Source of the DNA: an uncultured Eubacteriales bacterium
GTDB taxonomy: Bacteria > Bacillota > Clostridia > Oscillospirales > Ruminococcaceae
Reading direction: 5' to 3'
Assembly (NCBI GenBank): GCA_900314975.1
Contig: OMXI01000007.1
Location: 1 to 64,000 of the forward strand
DNA: 64,000 bases
In this document: positions 1-7,768 of the stretch, one piece after another
How the letters are laid out: each line of letters opens with the position of its first letter
How positions within the stretch are numbered: the first letter of the stretch is position 1
Program-made: the position numbers and the translations under genes
Notes under the pieces: generated by a model
What the model saw: only the letters and a program-made list of their open reading frames with translations
The model's database searches: none
What the model was told of the DNA's origin: nothing

Positions 1-65
1 CGTTTACGCTTTTTTCAATGAAAACTCAACAGATTGCCCGAAATCTGCACCCCTGGGATGAAGTT

Positions 66-99
66 AGGGACTATTGCTTATTTGCAACAGTCCCTTTTT
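66..99 (+). terminator. Rho-independent terminator, possibly bidirectional
   Basis: Stem AGGGACT (66-72) pairs with AGTCCCT (89-95), with an inner TTGC/GCAA pair, followed by five T on the plus strand. It lies just past the stop codon of the minus-strand DUF4317 gene and may serve both directions. The T tract is clear only on the plus strand. Bases 1-65 hold no gene I can support. Confidence 0.55.
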
Positions 100-109
100 G
101 TGTTTTTGG

Positions 110-1267
110 TTATACTGTCTGTTCCTGCTTTGCCTGTTCAAGTGTGGTCTCCAGCCCGTTGACAGACATTTTGTCCTCGTCAAGCTCAATAACAAGGCAC
201 TTTTTGCCGCCTACCGTCTGTGTACGCACCCTGTCCATGCCGTCCTTTGAGATGTTGACGGTAACACCTGGGACGGTAAGTACTGTCTTTTTGTCGACAA
301 GGTTTGCGCAGGTAAGCTCCTTTTCGCCCAGCGCTGTTTCGTAGACCTTTGGCAGATGTTCGAGCTTTTGCTGGCTTATGCCCGACTCCCACAAAATATT
401 GGATATATCCTTGCTGTTGACGGTGGGGATATCTGTTTCGTGTGCGTTTCGGTCGATGATGTCCTGAATCTTGCTGTTGACGGTGTTGATGACCTTGAGG
501 TCAAGCTCTTCGCCGCAGACGTTGTTCATTATAGCATGGAAGGTAGCCTTTTCGCTGATGCCGCTCATCGAATACTCGCAGCCGAGCAGCTCTTCAACTA
601 TCGAGGAATTAGGCTTTTTCGCGTTCTTGGTGTAGTACAGCACGCCGTTAATGTCAGCCTGTCTGTCGGAGAACAGCGGGAACAAAAAGCCGTCTGTCGG
701 CGGATCAACTATTCTGTCGGCGGTATCCTTCTTTGCGATAGAGTTAGCCTGCTCGTCGTAGATAAGCCCGTCAATACGCAGATTTACGGGGCATATGGCT
801 GTTATAAGGAAATTGTAGTTGCTGTCGCTGTCGCCGCCGATGTCGTCATCAAGATTCTTATTCTTGTTCTTAACGGCATATGTGCAGTGCGCTGTAAAAA
901 TGGTGTATGTAGAAAGGTACTCCATTTTTTCGATTATGCGGTCGATATACTTTTGGACGAGGTCGCTGTCTGTCAGCTTGCTGCGAAGCACCTCGTTGAG
1001 AAACAGCTGTGCGCCGTCCTCAAGGTACGCGTCGTTCGGAAAATGATATTCAAGCAGATTTTTGCCTATCGAACCCGAAAGTATTTTTTTGAGGTAAGCC
1101 ACGATAAGCTCGCTCTCGTCCTCGGCGATAAGGTTGTTCATCTGATTTGTCATGCACTTTATCTTTTTTTCCGCATCAACGCAGGCTGTGACAACGTGGT
1201 TAATAGTGAAAAAGCCGCTGTCCTTATCAAGATTTTTCTTTATCTCGTTTATTTCTTTTTTATTCAT
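110..1267 (-). CDS. DUF4317 family protein
   Basis: A 385-residue soluble protein that I recognise as DUF4317, a family common in Clostridia with no known function. It has no signal peptide or membrane segment. The N-terminus (MNKKEINEIKK) is typical of the family, and an acidic, asparagine-rich stretch lies near residues 137-150. The ATG is preceded by GGAGG with 8 nt spacing, and a promoter with a 17-bp spacer lies about 35 bp upstream. The gene appears monocistronic: a terminator hairpin follows its stop, and the neighbouring oadA operon has its own terminator. Nothing in the context suggests a role. Confidence 0.8.
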   Translation of the reverse strand: MNKKEINEIKKNLDKDSGFFTINHVVTACVDAEKKIKCMTNQMNNLIAEDESELIVAYLKKILSGSIGKNLLEYHFPNDAYLEDGAQLFLNEVLRSKLTDSDLVQKYIDRIIEKMEYLSTYTIFTAHCTYAVKNKNKNLDDDIGGDSDSNYNFLITAICPVNLRIDGLIYDEQANSIAKKDTADRIVDPPTDGFLFPLFSDRQADINGVLYYTKNAKKPNSSIVEELLGCEYSMSGISEKATFHAIMNNVCGEELDLKVINTVNSKIQDIIDRNAHETDIPTVNSKDISNILWESGISQQKLEHLPKVYETALGEKELTCANLVDKKTVLTVPGVTVNISKDGMDRVRTQTVGGKKCLVIELDEDKMSVNGLETTLEQAKQEQTV

Positions 1268-1300
1268 TTATGATTCCTCCGTTTTTTATCACTGCATAAT

Positions 1301-1329
1301 AGTATAGCACATTTCCGCCGAATTTGCAA
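1301..1329 (-). promoter_or_regulatory. Promoter of the DUF4317 gene
   Basis: On the minus strand TTGCAA (1324-1329) is followed after 17 bp by TATACT (1301-1306). The GGAGG ribosome site and ATG of the DUF4317 gene follow closely. It sits right beside the terminator of the upstream operon. Confidence 0.7.
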
Positions 1330-1330
1330 C

Positions 1331-1370
1331 AAAAAACAGCCGACAGTTTTCGCTTGTCGGCTGATGTTTT
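1331..1370 (-). terminator. Terminator of the oadA operon
   Basis: A perfect 9-bp stem, CAGCCGACA (1337-1345) with TGTCGGCTG (1355-1363), is followed on the minus strand by six T. It begins 8 nt past the stop codon of the 5S/OadA gene and ends the three-gene carboxyltransferase operon. Confidence 0.9.
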
Positions 1371-2768
1371 TTAAACGGGGTGTACCTTATCTGCGGCATC
1401 GGAGTGCTTGGAATCCACGCCGTATTTCTTGTCCCTGCGCGCTTTGAAGAAATTCGGAGCAACCTTTGGGAACATAGCATATGTGAGGATATCCTCCTCC
1501 TGCTCTGTCCACTCGGCAGCCTCTTTCTTCATTGTCTCAAACTCGGGTTCAAGCAGGTCTGCGGGACGGCAGGTAATAGGCTGCTCGCCCTTGAGTATCT
1601 GCTTTTGGAACTCGGGGTCGATATCCACGGGAGTCTTTCCGTACTCGCCCTTGACAAGTCCCTTGAACTCCTTGGTGACGGTCTTGTATCTCTCGCCTGT
1701 GATAACGTTGAACACTGCCTGTGTGCCGACGATCTGCGAGGTCGGTGTAACAAGCGGCGGGAAACCGGAATCCTTACGAACTCTCGGTACTTCCTTAAGC
1801 ACCTCTTCAAGCTGGTCAGCCTTGCCAGCCTGCTTAAGCTGTGAAAGCAGGTTGGAAAGCATTCCTCCGGGCACCTGGTAAAGCAGAGCCTTTGTGTTTG
1901 AAGCGAGCATCGACGGGTCAAGCAGACCGCTGTCTATGTACTTCTTTCTCAAACCCATAAAATACTCTCTGATCTCGTTGAGCTTTACAAGGTCAAGACC
2001 TGTATCGTACGGTGTGCCCTGGAAAGCTGCGACAACGGACTCTGTCGGTGCGTGAGATGTGCCGTTTGCAAGCGGTGACATAGCTGTATCGACGCCGTCA
2101 ACTCCAGCCTCGGCAGCCTTCATTATGCACATTGATGCAAGTCCTGATGTGTAGTGGGTATGCAGCTGTACAGGGATCTTGACTGCTGCTTTAAGGTCTT
2201 TAACGAGCGTTTCTGCCTCGTAAGGTGTGAGCAGCGCAGCCATATCCTTGATACAAAGCGACTTTGCACCTGCTGCCTCTATACGCTTTGCGTAGTCAAC
2301 ATAATACTCGTGGGTGAAGACCTCGCCTGTGGTATAGCTGATAGCTACCTGCGCGTGACCGCCCTCCTTGTTAGCCGCCTTGATAGCGGTCTCAAGGTTT
2401 CTTATATCGTTGAGTGCGTCAAAAATTCTGATGATGTCGATACCGTTTGCTATGGACTTCTGAACGAAATACTCAACAAGGTCGTCAGCATAGTGACGGT
2501 AGCCGAGCATATTCTGTCCTCTGAAAAGCATCTGAAGCTTGGTGTTTGGCATTTCGCGTCTGATTATGCGAAGTCTCTCCCAAGGGTCCTCGTTTAAAAA
2601 CCTGATACACGAATCAAACGTTGCGCCGCCCCATACCTCTGCTGAATAAAAGCCTATCTTATCAAGCTCGGGGAGAATATCTATCATATCGTTTATAGAC
2701 ATTCTTGTAGCAAGCAGCGACTGATGTGCGTCACGAAGCACGGTTTCGGTTATGTTAAGCTTTGCCAT
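1371..2768 (-). CDS. oadA: Oxaloacetate decarboxylase alpha / transcarboxylase 5S subunit
   Basis: A 465-residue HMGL-like TIM-barrel carboxyltransferase that moves CO2 between oxaloacetate/pyruvate and biotin. Visible motifs are RDAHQS (12-17), the conserved lysine in CIKDM (Lys174) that is carbamylated and binds metal in this family, and the metal-binding HTHYTSG (203-209). It lacks the C-terminal biotinyl domain of typical OadA (about 590 residues), so it works with the separate biotin carrier encoded 37 bp upstream. The gene order 12S-like, carrier, 5S copies the Propionibacterium transcarboxylase. OadB and OadG at 34.2-35.9 kb could turn it into a Na+-pumping decarboxylase. The pyruvate/oxaloacetate specificity is inferred from the family. 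Confidence 0.9.
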   Translation of the reverse strand: MAKLNITETVLRDAHQSLLATRMSINDMIDILPELDKIGFYSAEVWGGATFDSCIRFLNEDPWERLRIIRREMPNTKLQMLFRGQNMLGYRHYADDLVEYFVQKSIANGIDIIRIFDALNDIRNLETAIKAANKEGGHAQVAISYTTGEVFTHEYYVDYAKRIEAAGAKSLCIKDMAALLTPYEAETLVKDLKAAVKIPVQLHTHYTSGLASMCIMKAAEAGVDGVDTAMSPLANGTSHAPTESVVAAFQGTPYDTGLDLVKLNEIREYFMGLRKKYIDSGLLDPSMLASNTKALLYQVPGGMLSNLLSQLKQAGKADQLEEVLKEVPRVRKDSGFPPLVTPTSQIVGTQAVFNVITGERYKTVTKEFKGLVKGEYGKTPVDIDPEFQKQILKGEQPITCRPADLLEPEFETMKKEAAEWTEQEEDILTYAMFPKVAPNFFKARRDKKYGVDSKHSDAADKVHPV

Positions 2769-2805
2769 TTTCCTCTATGTCCTTTCGTTTATATGTAGTG
2801 AAAAA

Positions 2806-3171
2806 TCAGCCGATAACTGCAAGAACTGCGCCTGTTTCAACAGCCGAGCCCTTGGTGGTGTTGATGCTCAATACCTTGCCTGCGCACGGTGCGTTTACGT
2901 CGTTCTCCATCTTCATTGCTTCAAGCACGCAAACTGCCTGACCTGCGGCAACTGTATCGCCTACTGCGACCTTGATATCAAGGATAGTACCGGGCATTGG
3001 AGCGGTTACCTTTGTGCCCTCTGCAACGGGTGCAGGTGCTGCTGCGGGAGCTGCTGCCGGTGCGGGTGCTGCTGCGGGAGCTGCGGCTGCAACAGGTGCT
3101 GCGCCTGCGTCAAGCTCCTCAACTGCTACGTCATATGCTTTGCCGTTTACTGTAATGTTATATCTTTTCAT
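2806..3171 (-). CDS. Biotin carboxyl carrier protein (1.3S / OadC type)
   Basis: A 121-residue biotin carrier. Residues 1-20 form a short N-terminal segment, residues 22-50 are an alanine/proline-rich swinging linker, and residues 52-121 are the biotinyl/lipoyl domain. The biotin-attachment motif EAMKM is present with the acceptor lysine at position 87, and the final GAVLAVIG is typical. It carries carboxybiotin between the carboxyltransferases encoded on either side. It is the middle gene of a three-gene operon, with 35 bp to the upstream carboxyltransferase gene and 37 bp to oadA. Biotin protein ligase is not in this window. Confidence 0.93.
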   Translation of the reverse strand: MKRYNITVNGKAYDVAVEELDAGAAPVAAAAPAAAPAPAAAPAAAPAPVAEGTKVTAPMPGTILDIKVAVGDTVAAGQAVCVLEAMKMENDVNAPCAGKVLSINTTKGSAVETGAVLAVIG

Positions 3172-3206
3172 TTATAAAACCACCAATCTGTAAATTTTGT
3201 CTTTTA

Positions 3207-4589
3207 TCAAAGCTGGATGTTGCTGTGCTTCTTGGGCAGATTTGTCACTCTCTTACCTGCCATTATCTCGATAGAATCTATAAGTGCTGCACGCACTGCA
3301 CTTGCCTCCACTACGTTATCAACGCAGCCGTTTGCTGCTGCGAGGGTAGCGCTTGCGTTTTGCTTTGCATACTTGTCTGCAAGCTCGTTTCTCTTTGCTG
3401 TGAGGTCGCTTGCTCCCTTAAGCTCGTCGTGCTGCATAAACTCGACAGCTGTTATCGGGTCAAGTGCGCTTATAATCGCATTCGGTGTTGCGAAAACGAG
3501 GTCTGCATTAGCGCCCTTGCCTGCAAGTGCCACAAAAGCGGGACCGTAAGCATTGCCTGTTACGACCGCGAGCTTTATGGTCGTAGCCTCGGCATAAGCG
3601 TGGGCAAGCTTTGCCATATCCTTGACAGCGCCCTGCATTTCGGTAGCATCGTTAGCCTCAAAGCCCTGTGTATCAACAAGTGTTACAACCGGTACTGCGA
3701 AAGCATCGCATATTCTGACAAATCTTGCTATCTTGGAGCAGTCTGCACTTGTCAGCTTGTCGCTTGTTTTGTTTGTAGCGACCACACCGACGGTCGCGCC
3801 GCCGAGTGTTGCAAGTGCTGTATAAGAAGCCTTGCCGAAAGCAGCATAAAGCTCTGCCTCACTGCCTGCATCAAAGATGCTCTTAACAGCATTCTCGGCA
3901 TTATCTGCACCTGCGAACGAAGGCTCGTCAAACTCGTACATAGGCACGGGTGAGAGGTTGTTCTGCGGAAGCTTTGTGATAAGCTCCTTTGCAAGCTCTA
4001 CCGCTGCCTTATCGTCATCGCATACTGCACAAGCTGTGCCGCTCTTGGCTGCATTATCTGCGATATCCTTTATATCCGCATTTGCTGCAACATACAGTTC
4101 GCTTTGCTTGGTAACTATCGTGAAGTCAGCCGACTCGGCAAGCATAGCTGCGCAGCCTGCGCAGGTACCTGCAACAACGGCAATCTGCGGTACAACGCCC
4201 GAAAGATTGGATGCCTTTGAGAGAAGGTAGCCGTAGGCTGTGAGTGCGCCGAACGAATTGCTCACATCAGCGCCGAACGAATCGTAGATGCCCACAACGG
4301 GAACGCCTGTTTTAGCCGCAAGGCTGTACACCTTTGAGATTTTCTTTGCGTGAGCCTCTGTCATAGCGCCCTTTTTCACGCTGATGTCCTGTGAAAACGC
4401 ATAGACAGGGTTCTGATTAACGTAACCGAAAGCGGTCACAACTCCCGAAAGCTCCTCGCCGCTCATAGCGAACGGGTCAAGCTCGGTGAATTTTCCTTCG
4501 TCAAACAAATATGTAAGCCTGTTTCTTGCATCACTCGCCGCGCCTGCTGCCGCTTTAAGCTCTGCAAGGGTCTTAACTGTATCAGACAT
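3207..4589 (-). CDS. Divergent carboxyltransferase, 12S / MmdA-like
   Basis: A 460-residue protein of the crotonase-fold biotin-dependent carboxyltransferase family (PCCB, MmdA, transcarboxylase 12S), with two homologous halves. Members move CO2 between carboxybiotin and an acyl-CoA. The ATG at 4589 is preferred over one 18 nt upstream because GGAGG lies 7 nt before it, inside the longer reading. Family motifs are altered: the usual SGGAR region reads SFGADV, CAGG reads CAGC, and KAYGGAY reads NAYGPAF. The protein is also somewhat shorter than the usual ~510 residues. It is first in the operon with the biotin carrier and 5S/OadA. Substrate unknown; methylmalonyl-CoA is only the family default. 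Confidence 0.82.
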   Translation of the reverse strand: MSDTVKTLAELKAAAGAASDARNRLTYLFDEGKFTELDPFAMSGEELSGVVTAFGYVNQNPVYAFSQDISVKKGAMTEAHAKKISKVYSLAAKTGVPVVGIYDSFGADVSNSFGALTAYGYLLSKASNLSGVVPQIAVVAGTCAGCAAMLAESADFTIVTKQSELYVAANADIKDIADNAAKSGTACAVCDDDKAAVELAKELITKLPQNNLSPVPMYEFDEPSFAGADNAENAVKSIFDAGSEAELYAAFGKASYTALATLGGATVGVVATNKTSDKLTSADCSKIARFVRICDAFAVPVVTLVDTQGFEANDATEMQGAVKDMAKLAHAYAEATTIKLAVVTGNAYGPAFVALAGKGANADLVFATPNAIISALDPITAVEFMQHDELKGASDLTAKRNELADKYAKQNASATLAAANGCVDNVVEASAVRAALIDSIEIMAGKRVTNLPKKHSNIQL

Positions 4590-4637
4590 ACAACTTCCTC
4601 CATTCAAAAAAAGATATTATTGCACTATACAAAATAT

Positions 4638-4666
4638 ATTATACAATTATTTTTATGCTTTTACAA
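4638..4666 (-). promoter_or_regulatory. Possible promoter of the carboxyltransferase operon
   Basis: On the minus strand TTGTAA (4661-4666) is followed after 17 bp by TATAAT (4638-4643), about 50 bp before the chosen start codon. The -35 is imperfect and the whole stretch is AT-rich, so other spacings are possible. Just beyond it, TTTGGCA (4698-4704) and TGCCAAA (4738-4744) form an inverted repeat downstream of the pseudouridine synthase stop. Confidence 0.45.
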
Positions 4667-4748
4667 GCAAATTTTACACGTTAATTATAATTTTACATTT
4701 GGCAGCAAAACTCTCTCACAATATGTTTGAAATATTATGCCAAACGGT

Positions 4749-5480
4749 TTATTTCTTGGTTATTGCGTTGCGTATCGCACGCAGTTCATCGGGTTTGAGT
4801 TCTCGGTATGTGCTCGGTTTGAGCATACCCAGCTTGAGCGGTCCTATTGATGTTCGTTTAAGCCTTGCGACTTCAAGACCGACCGCCTCGCACATTTTTC
4901 TTATCTGGCGGTTTCGCCCTTCAAAGATCGTCATTTGCAGCACTACCCTTCCGGGTTCTTTATTCAGCACCACGACGCTGCATTCCTTTGTTTTTCTGCC
5001 GTCTATCTCGACACCTGCGGAAAGGTCAACGAGCTGCTGCTCGGTAATATCGGGTCTGACGGTGACACGGTAGGTTTTTGCGATGTGGCGCGACGGGTGC
5101 ATTATATCGTTCGCAAAGCCGCCGTCATTGGTGAACAAAAGCAAGCCCTCGGAGTCCTTATCGAGCCTGCCTATCGGGTAAACTCTTTCGGGAACGCCCT
5201 GTAAAAGCTCGGTGACGCACTTTCTGCCAAGCTCATCGCTGGTGGTGGTCACATAGCCTCTGGGCTTGTTGAGCATTATGTAATACAGCCGCTTTTTCTT
5301 TTCGACCGTTATGTTTTCACCGTTTACGGATATTATATCCTTGCCGGGCAGAGCCTTGTCGCCCAGCTTGCAGGGATGACCGTTGACCCTGACCGCGCCC
5401 TTTTCGATAAGCTCCTCTGCTTTTCTGCGCGAGCAAAGTCCGCTGTCGGCGATTATCTTTTGTATCCTTACTTTCTCCAT
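4749..5480 (-). CDS. rRNA pseudouridine synthase, RsuA/RluB/RluE family
   Basis: A 243-residue enzyme that isomerises uridine to pseudouridine in ribosomal RNA. Residues 1-60 are an S4 RNA-binding domain (IIADSGLCSRRKAEELI...), and the rest is the catalytic domain, with the family motif GRLDKDSEGLLLFTNDG carrying the catalytic aspartate. Length and motifs fit RluB of Firmicutes (23S U2605), but RsuA specificity cannot be excluded. The start has AAGGAG upstream. It is the last gene of the long minus-strand cluster that begins with an M50 peptidase and scpAB, the same setting as rluB in Bacillus, and it lies 9 bp after the preceding gene. Confidence 0.9.
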   Translation of the reverse strand: MEKVRIQKIIADSGLCSRRKAEELIEKGAVRVNGHPCKLGDKALPGKDIISVNGENITVEKKKRLYYIMLNKPRGYVTTTSDELGRKCVTELLQGVPERVYPIGRLDKDSEGLLLFTNDGGFANDIMHPSRHIAKTYRVTVRPDITEQQLVDLSAGVEIDGRKTKECSVVVLNKEPGRVVLQMTIFEGRNRQIRKMCEAVGLEVARLKRTSIGPLKLGMLKPSTYRELKPDELRAIRNAITKK

Positions 5481-5489
5481 ATTATCTCC

Positions 5490-6122
5490 TTACATTTGCA
5501 TATCGACAAGCTTATTGTCGATAATATAGCGCAGATTGCTGCGGTTGAGCATCCACTGCGCATTTTTTGCGCCGCTTAAATATTCGGGTATCTGCTGTCT
5601 CACCTTATCTGTAAGACTATCGTATATCTGCTGCACGATTTGCATTACAGCCTTCTTGCCAAGCACCTGTGCGGCGTAGTCGATATACACGTTATAATCA
5701 AAGAAATGCTCATCAACGAGCCTCTTCACTGCGCTTTCGCGGTCTTTTTCAAACGCATCGGCAAGGCTGACCGCAGTTTGATTTATCATTTCGTTCAGTT
5801 CATTGTACACATTATCAAGCTTTTCCTGCGTAGTAATGTCAAACCAATACTCGTCCCTTGGCGTAAGCATTGTACTTAATATGACACTATTGACAGAAAG
5901 CTTTTTGTCATAGCTTTTATTCCACACGGAAAAACCCGCATTTACGCCTACATATTCGTTTGAGCTATTCCATTTTGAAGTGTAAAAATCAATCTCAAAC
6001 ACAAGCTCGCCGACCTGCTTTTTGAGGCAGCGCTGACTTTTCAGCAGTTTCCAGCCCGCAGCCTCGGAAAGCCTTTCAAAAAGCGTTTGTGTGGCTTGCT
6101 CAACCGATAATGTGTTTCCCAT
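5490..6122 (-). CDS. Hypothetical protein, DUF4304-like in pattern
   Basis: A 210-residue soluble protein that I do not recognise with certainty. The first 100 residues (an amphipathic helix, a basic region, then a strand-rich part containing VGELVFEIDFYTSKWNSS) resemble the layout of DUF4304-type proteins. The second half is helical and ends in MQM. No signal peptide, membrane segment or catalytic motif is seen. It lies between dacF and the pseudouridine synthase gene and is probably co-transcribed with both. A GC-rich inverted repeat separates it from dacF. Confidence 0.65.
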   Translation of the reverse strand: MGNTLSVEQATQTLFERLSEAAGWKLLKSQRCLKKQVGELVFEIDFYTSKWNSSNEYVGVNAGFSVWNKSYDKKLSVNSVILSTMLTPRDEYWFDITTQEKLDNVYNELNEMINQTAVSLADAFEKDRESAVKRLVDEHFFDYNVYIDYAAQVLGKKAVMQIVQQIYDSLTDKVRQQIPEYLSGAKNAQWMLNRSNLRYIIDNKLVDMQM

Positions 6123-6142
6123 TTTATCCCCTTTGGTATGTA

Positions 6143-6156
6143 CCCGCGTGCGCGGG
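6143..6156. repeat. GC-rich inverted repeat between dacF and the next gene
   Basis: CCCGCG and CGCGGG are separated by two bases, giving a very tight hairpin directly after the dacF stop codon. It has no T tract, so it is not a classic terminator. It may stabilise or attenuate the message. Confidence 0.5.
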
Positions 6157-6161
6157 AACGG

Positions 6162-7307
6162 TCAGTCAAACAGACCGACCAGCTTTGATTTAAGGTCTTC
6201 AAGAAATCCCTTGCACTCTGCCTTTGCGTACTCGGCATCGTTGAGGGCAAATATTCCGCTTTGGGCAATTTTTTCGCCTTTGTACCAGAACTCTGCCGTG
6301 CCTACTCTGTCGCCCTTTTTAACGGGCGCATACACAAACCTTGGCAGGTGTACAACGGCTTTTACCTCGTCAGCTTTGCCGTTGAGAAGGCACACCTTTA
6401 CAGGTCTCACACCGCACCGTATACTGTCGCGGTCGCTGCCTGCGACACCGAGCTCAAACACGCCGCTGCCTGCGTTTACAGTTTGCCGTGAAACGAACGT
6501 AAAGCAGTGGTCGTAAAGGGTACTGTGGTCCTGCCAGTCGTTTCTGTCGCCCAGCGTTACACAGATAAGCTCCGCGCCGCCGCGTGAGCAGCAGGAAACA
6601 AGACATCTGCCAGCCTTGTCGGTAAAGCCCGTTTTTACGCCGATAACGCCGTGGCAGGTAGTCAGCAGCTTGTTTGTATTGTATAGCCAGCGCTCGTAGG
6701 GCGGATTGCCGTAGAACAGCTTGGCGCTTTTGGCGCTGCATATCTCGCGAAAGACTTTGTTTTTCATAGCGTAGCGCGTCAGCTTTGCCATATCGCTCGC
6801 TGTCGAGTAATGCTCGTCTGTATAATCGTCAAGCCCCGACGGAGTTACAAAGTGAGTATTTTCAAGCCCTATCTGCTTTGCCTTTTCGTTCATCAGCGCG
6901 ACAAATGCGTCGATACTACCCGAAACGCGCACTGCGGTACAGTTAGCCGCGTCATTGCCGCTTGGCAGCATCATGCCATAGCAAAGCGCGCGCAGAGTCA
7001 CCTTGTCGTTCTCGCGCAAGCCCATTGACGAGCCTTCGGTTCTGACTGCCTGCGAGTCGACGGTAAACTGCTCGTCAAGCTGACCGTGCTCTATCGCAAG
7101 GATAGTGGTCATTATTTTGGTTGTGCTTGCCATTGGCAAGCGCTTGTCTGCACTTTTGCGAAACAGTATATCGCCTGTTTCGGCATTGATAACTATTGCC
7201 GCTTTTGCGGATATTTCGGGCATTTCAGTTGCTGCCGCGCTAAATGCTGTACAAAAAATCGTACACATAGCGCAAAAAGCAGCAAATACCCTTTTCAGCT
7301 TTTTCAT
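6162..7307 (-). CDS. dacF: D-alanyl-D-alanine carboxypeptidase (DacF/PBP5 type)
   Basis: A 381-residue serine-type peptidase that trims the terminal D-alanine of peptidoglycan stem peptides outside the membrane. A signal peptide covers about residues 1-26. The three penicillin-binding motifs are present: SxxK as STTK (Ser61, Lys64), SGN in MLPSGNDAAN, and KTG in GVKTGFTDKAG. A PBP5-type C-terminal domain follows. The start has AAGGTG upstream. It sits 63 bp after ytfJ/gerW. DacF in Bacillus is forespore-expressed, and this setting suggests a role in the spore cortex or general wall maturation, which is inference. Confidence 0.93.
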   Translation of the reverse strand: MKKLKRVFAAFCAMCTIFCTAFSAAATEMPEISAKAAIVINAETGDILFRKSADKRLPMASTTKIMTTILAIEHGQLDEQFTVDSQAVRTEGSSMGLRENDKVTLRALCYGMMLPSGNDAANCTAVRVSGSIDAFVALMNEKAKQIGLENTHFVTPSGLDDYTDEHYSTASDMAKLTRYAMKNKVFREICSAKSAKLFYGNPPYERWLYNTNKLLTTCHGVIGVKTGFTDKAGRCLVSCCSRGGAELICVTLGDRNDWQDHSTLYDHCFTFVSRQTVNAGSGVFELGVAGSDRDSIRCGVRPVKVCLLNGKADEVKAVVHLPRFVYAPVKKGDRVGTAEFWYKGEKIAQSGIFALNDAEYAKAECKGFLEDLKSKLVGLFD

Positions 7308-7370
7308 TCAAATCACACCTTTGCACATATCTTAATAATAGTGTGTGCAAAGCGCGTGAATCAATTCAGC

Positions 7371-7763
7371 TTATTCGGCTTCGGTATCATTTCCCTCTTT
7401 CTTCTTTTTGAGAAAATCTGTCACCTTGTCGATGACCTCTGGGACCATATTAACGATAGCGTTGCCCTTATCGGCATTTGTAGTCATCTGAAGCAGCTTT
7501 ACCTCGCCGTTCGAGATAACGATAAAAGCCATTGGCTGAATGGAAACTCCGCCGCCCGAGCCGCCGCCGAATGTGTCCTTGCACTTTGTAGGCAGGTCAC
7601 TTCCGCCTGATGCAAAGCCGAAAGAAACCTTGGAAATAGGGATTATCGTAGTACCGTCAGCGGTAACTACCTCCTTGCCAACGATAGTCTGACAGTCAGC
7701 TATCTCGCGCAGTTTGGACATAGCGGTATTGACAAGAGCTTCGATTTTTGTGCTTTCGTTCAT
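7371..7763 (-). CDS. ytfJ: GerW / YtfJ family sporulation protein
   Basis: A 130-residue protein of the GerW (YtfJ) family, found in spore-forming Firmicutes and linked in Bacillus to germination and spore-core proteins. The signature glycine-rich stretch with GGGSGGGVSIQP is clear, followed by a C-terminal helix ending in charged residues. ATG at 7763 is chosen because AGAAAGG lies 8 nt upstream; a TTG nine bases earlier overlaps that site. The start lies 5 bp past the stop of the DUF2953 gene (7769-7771). The DUF2953-YtfJ pair matches ytfI-ytfJ of Bacillus subtilis. Confidence 0.88.
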   Translation of the reverse strand: MNESTKIEALVNTAMSKLREIADCQTIVGKEVVTADGTTIIPISKVSFGFASGGSDLPTKCKDTFGGGSGGGVSIQPMAFIVISNGEVKLLQMTTNADKGNAIVNMVPEVIDKVTDFLKKKKEGNDTEAE

Positions 7764-7768
7764 TTTTA

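Noticed and set aside
356..1273. 305-codon ORF on the plus strand
   Set aside because: It is antisense to the DUF4317 gene, has a valine/leucine-rich shadow composition, no ribosome site and no family likeness.
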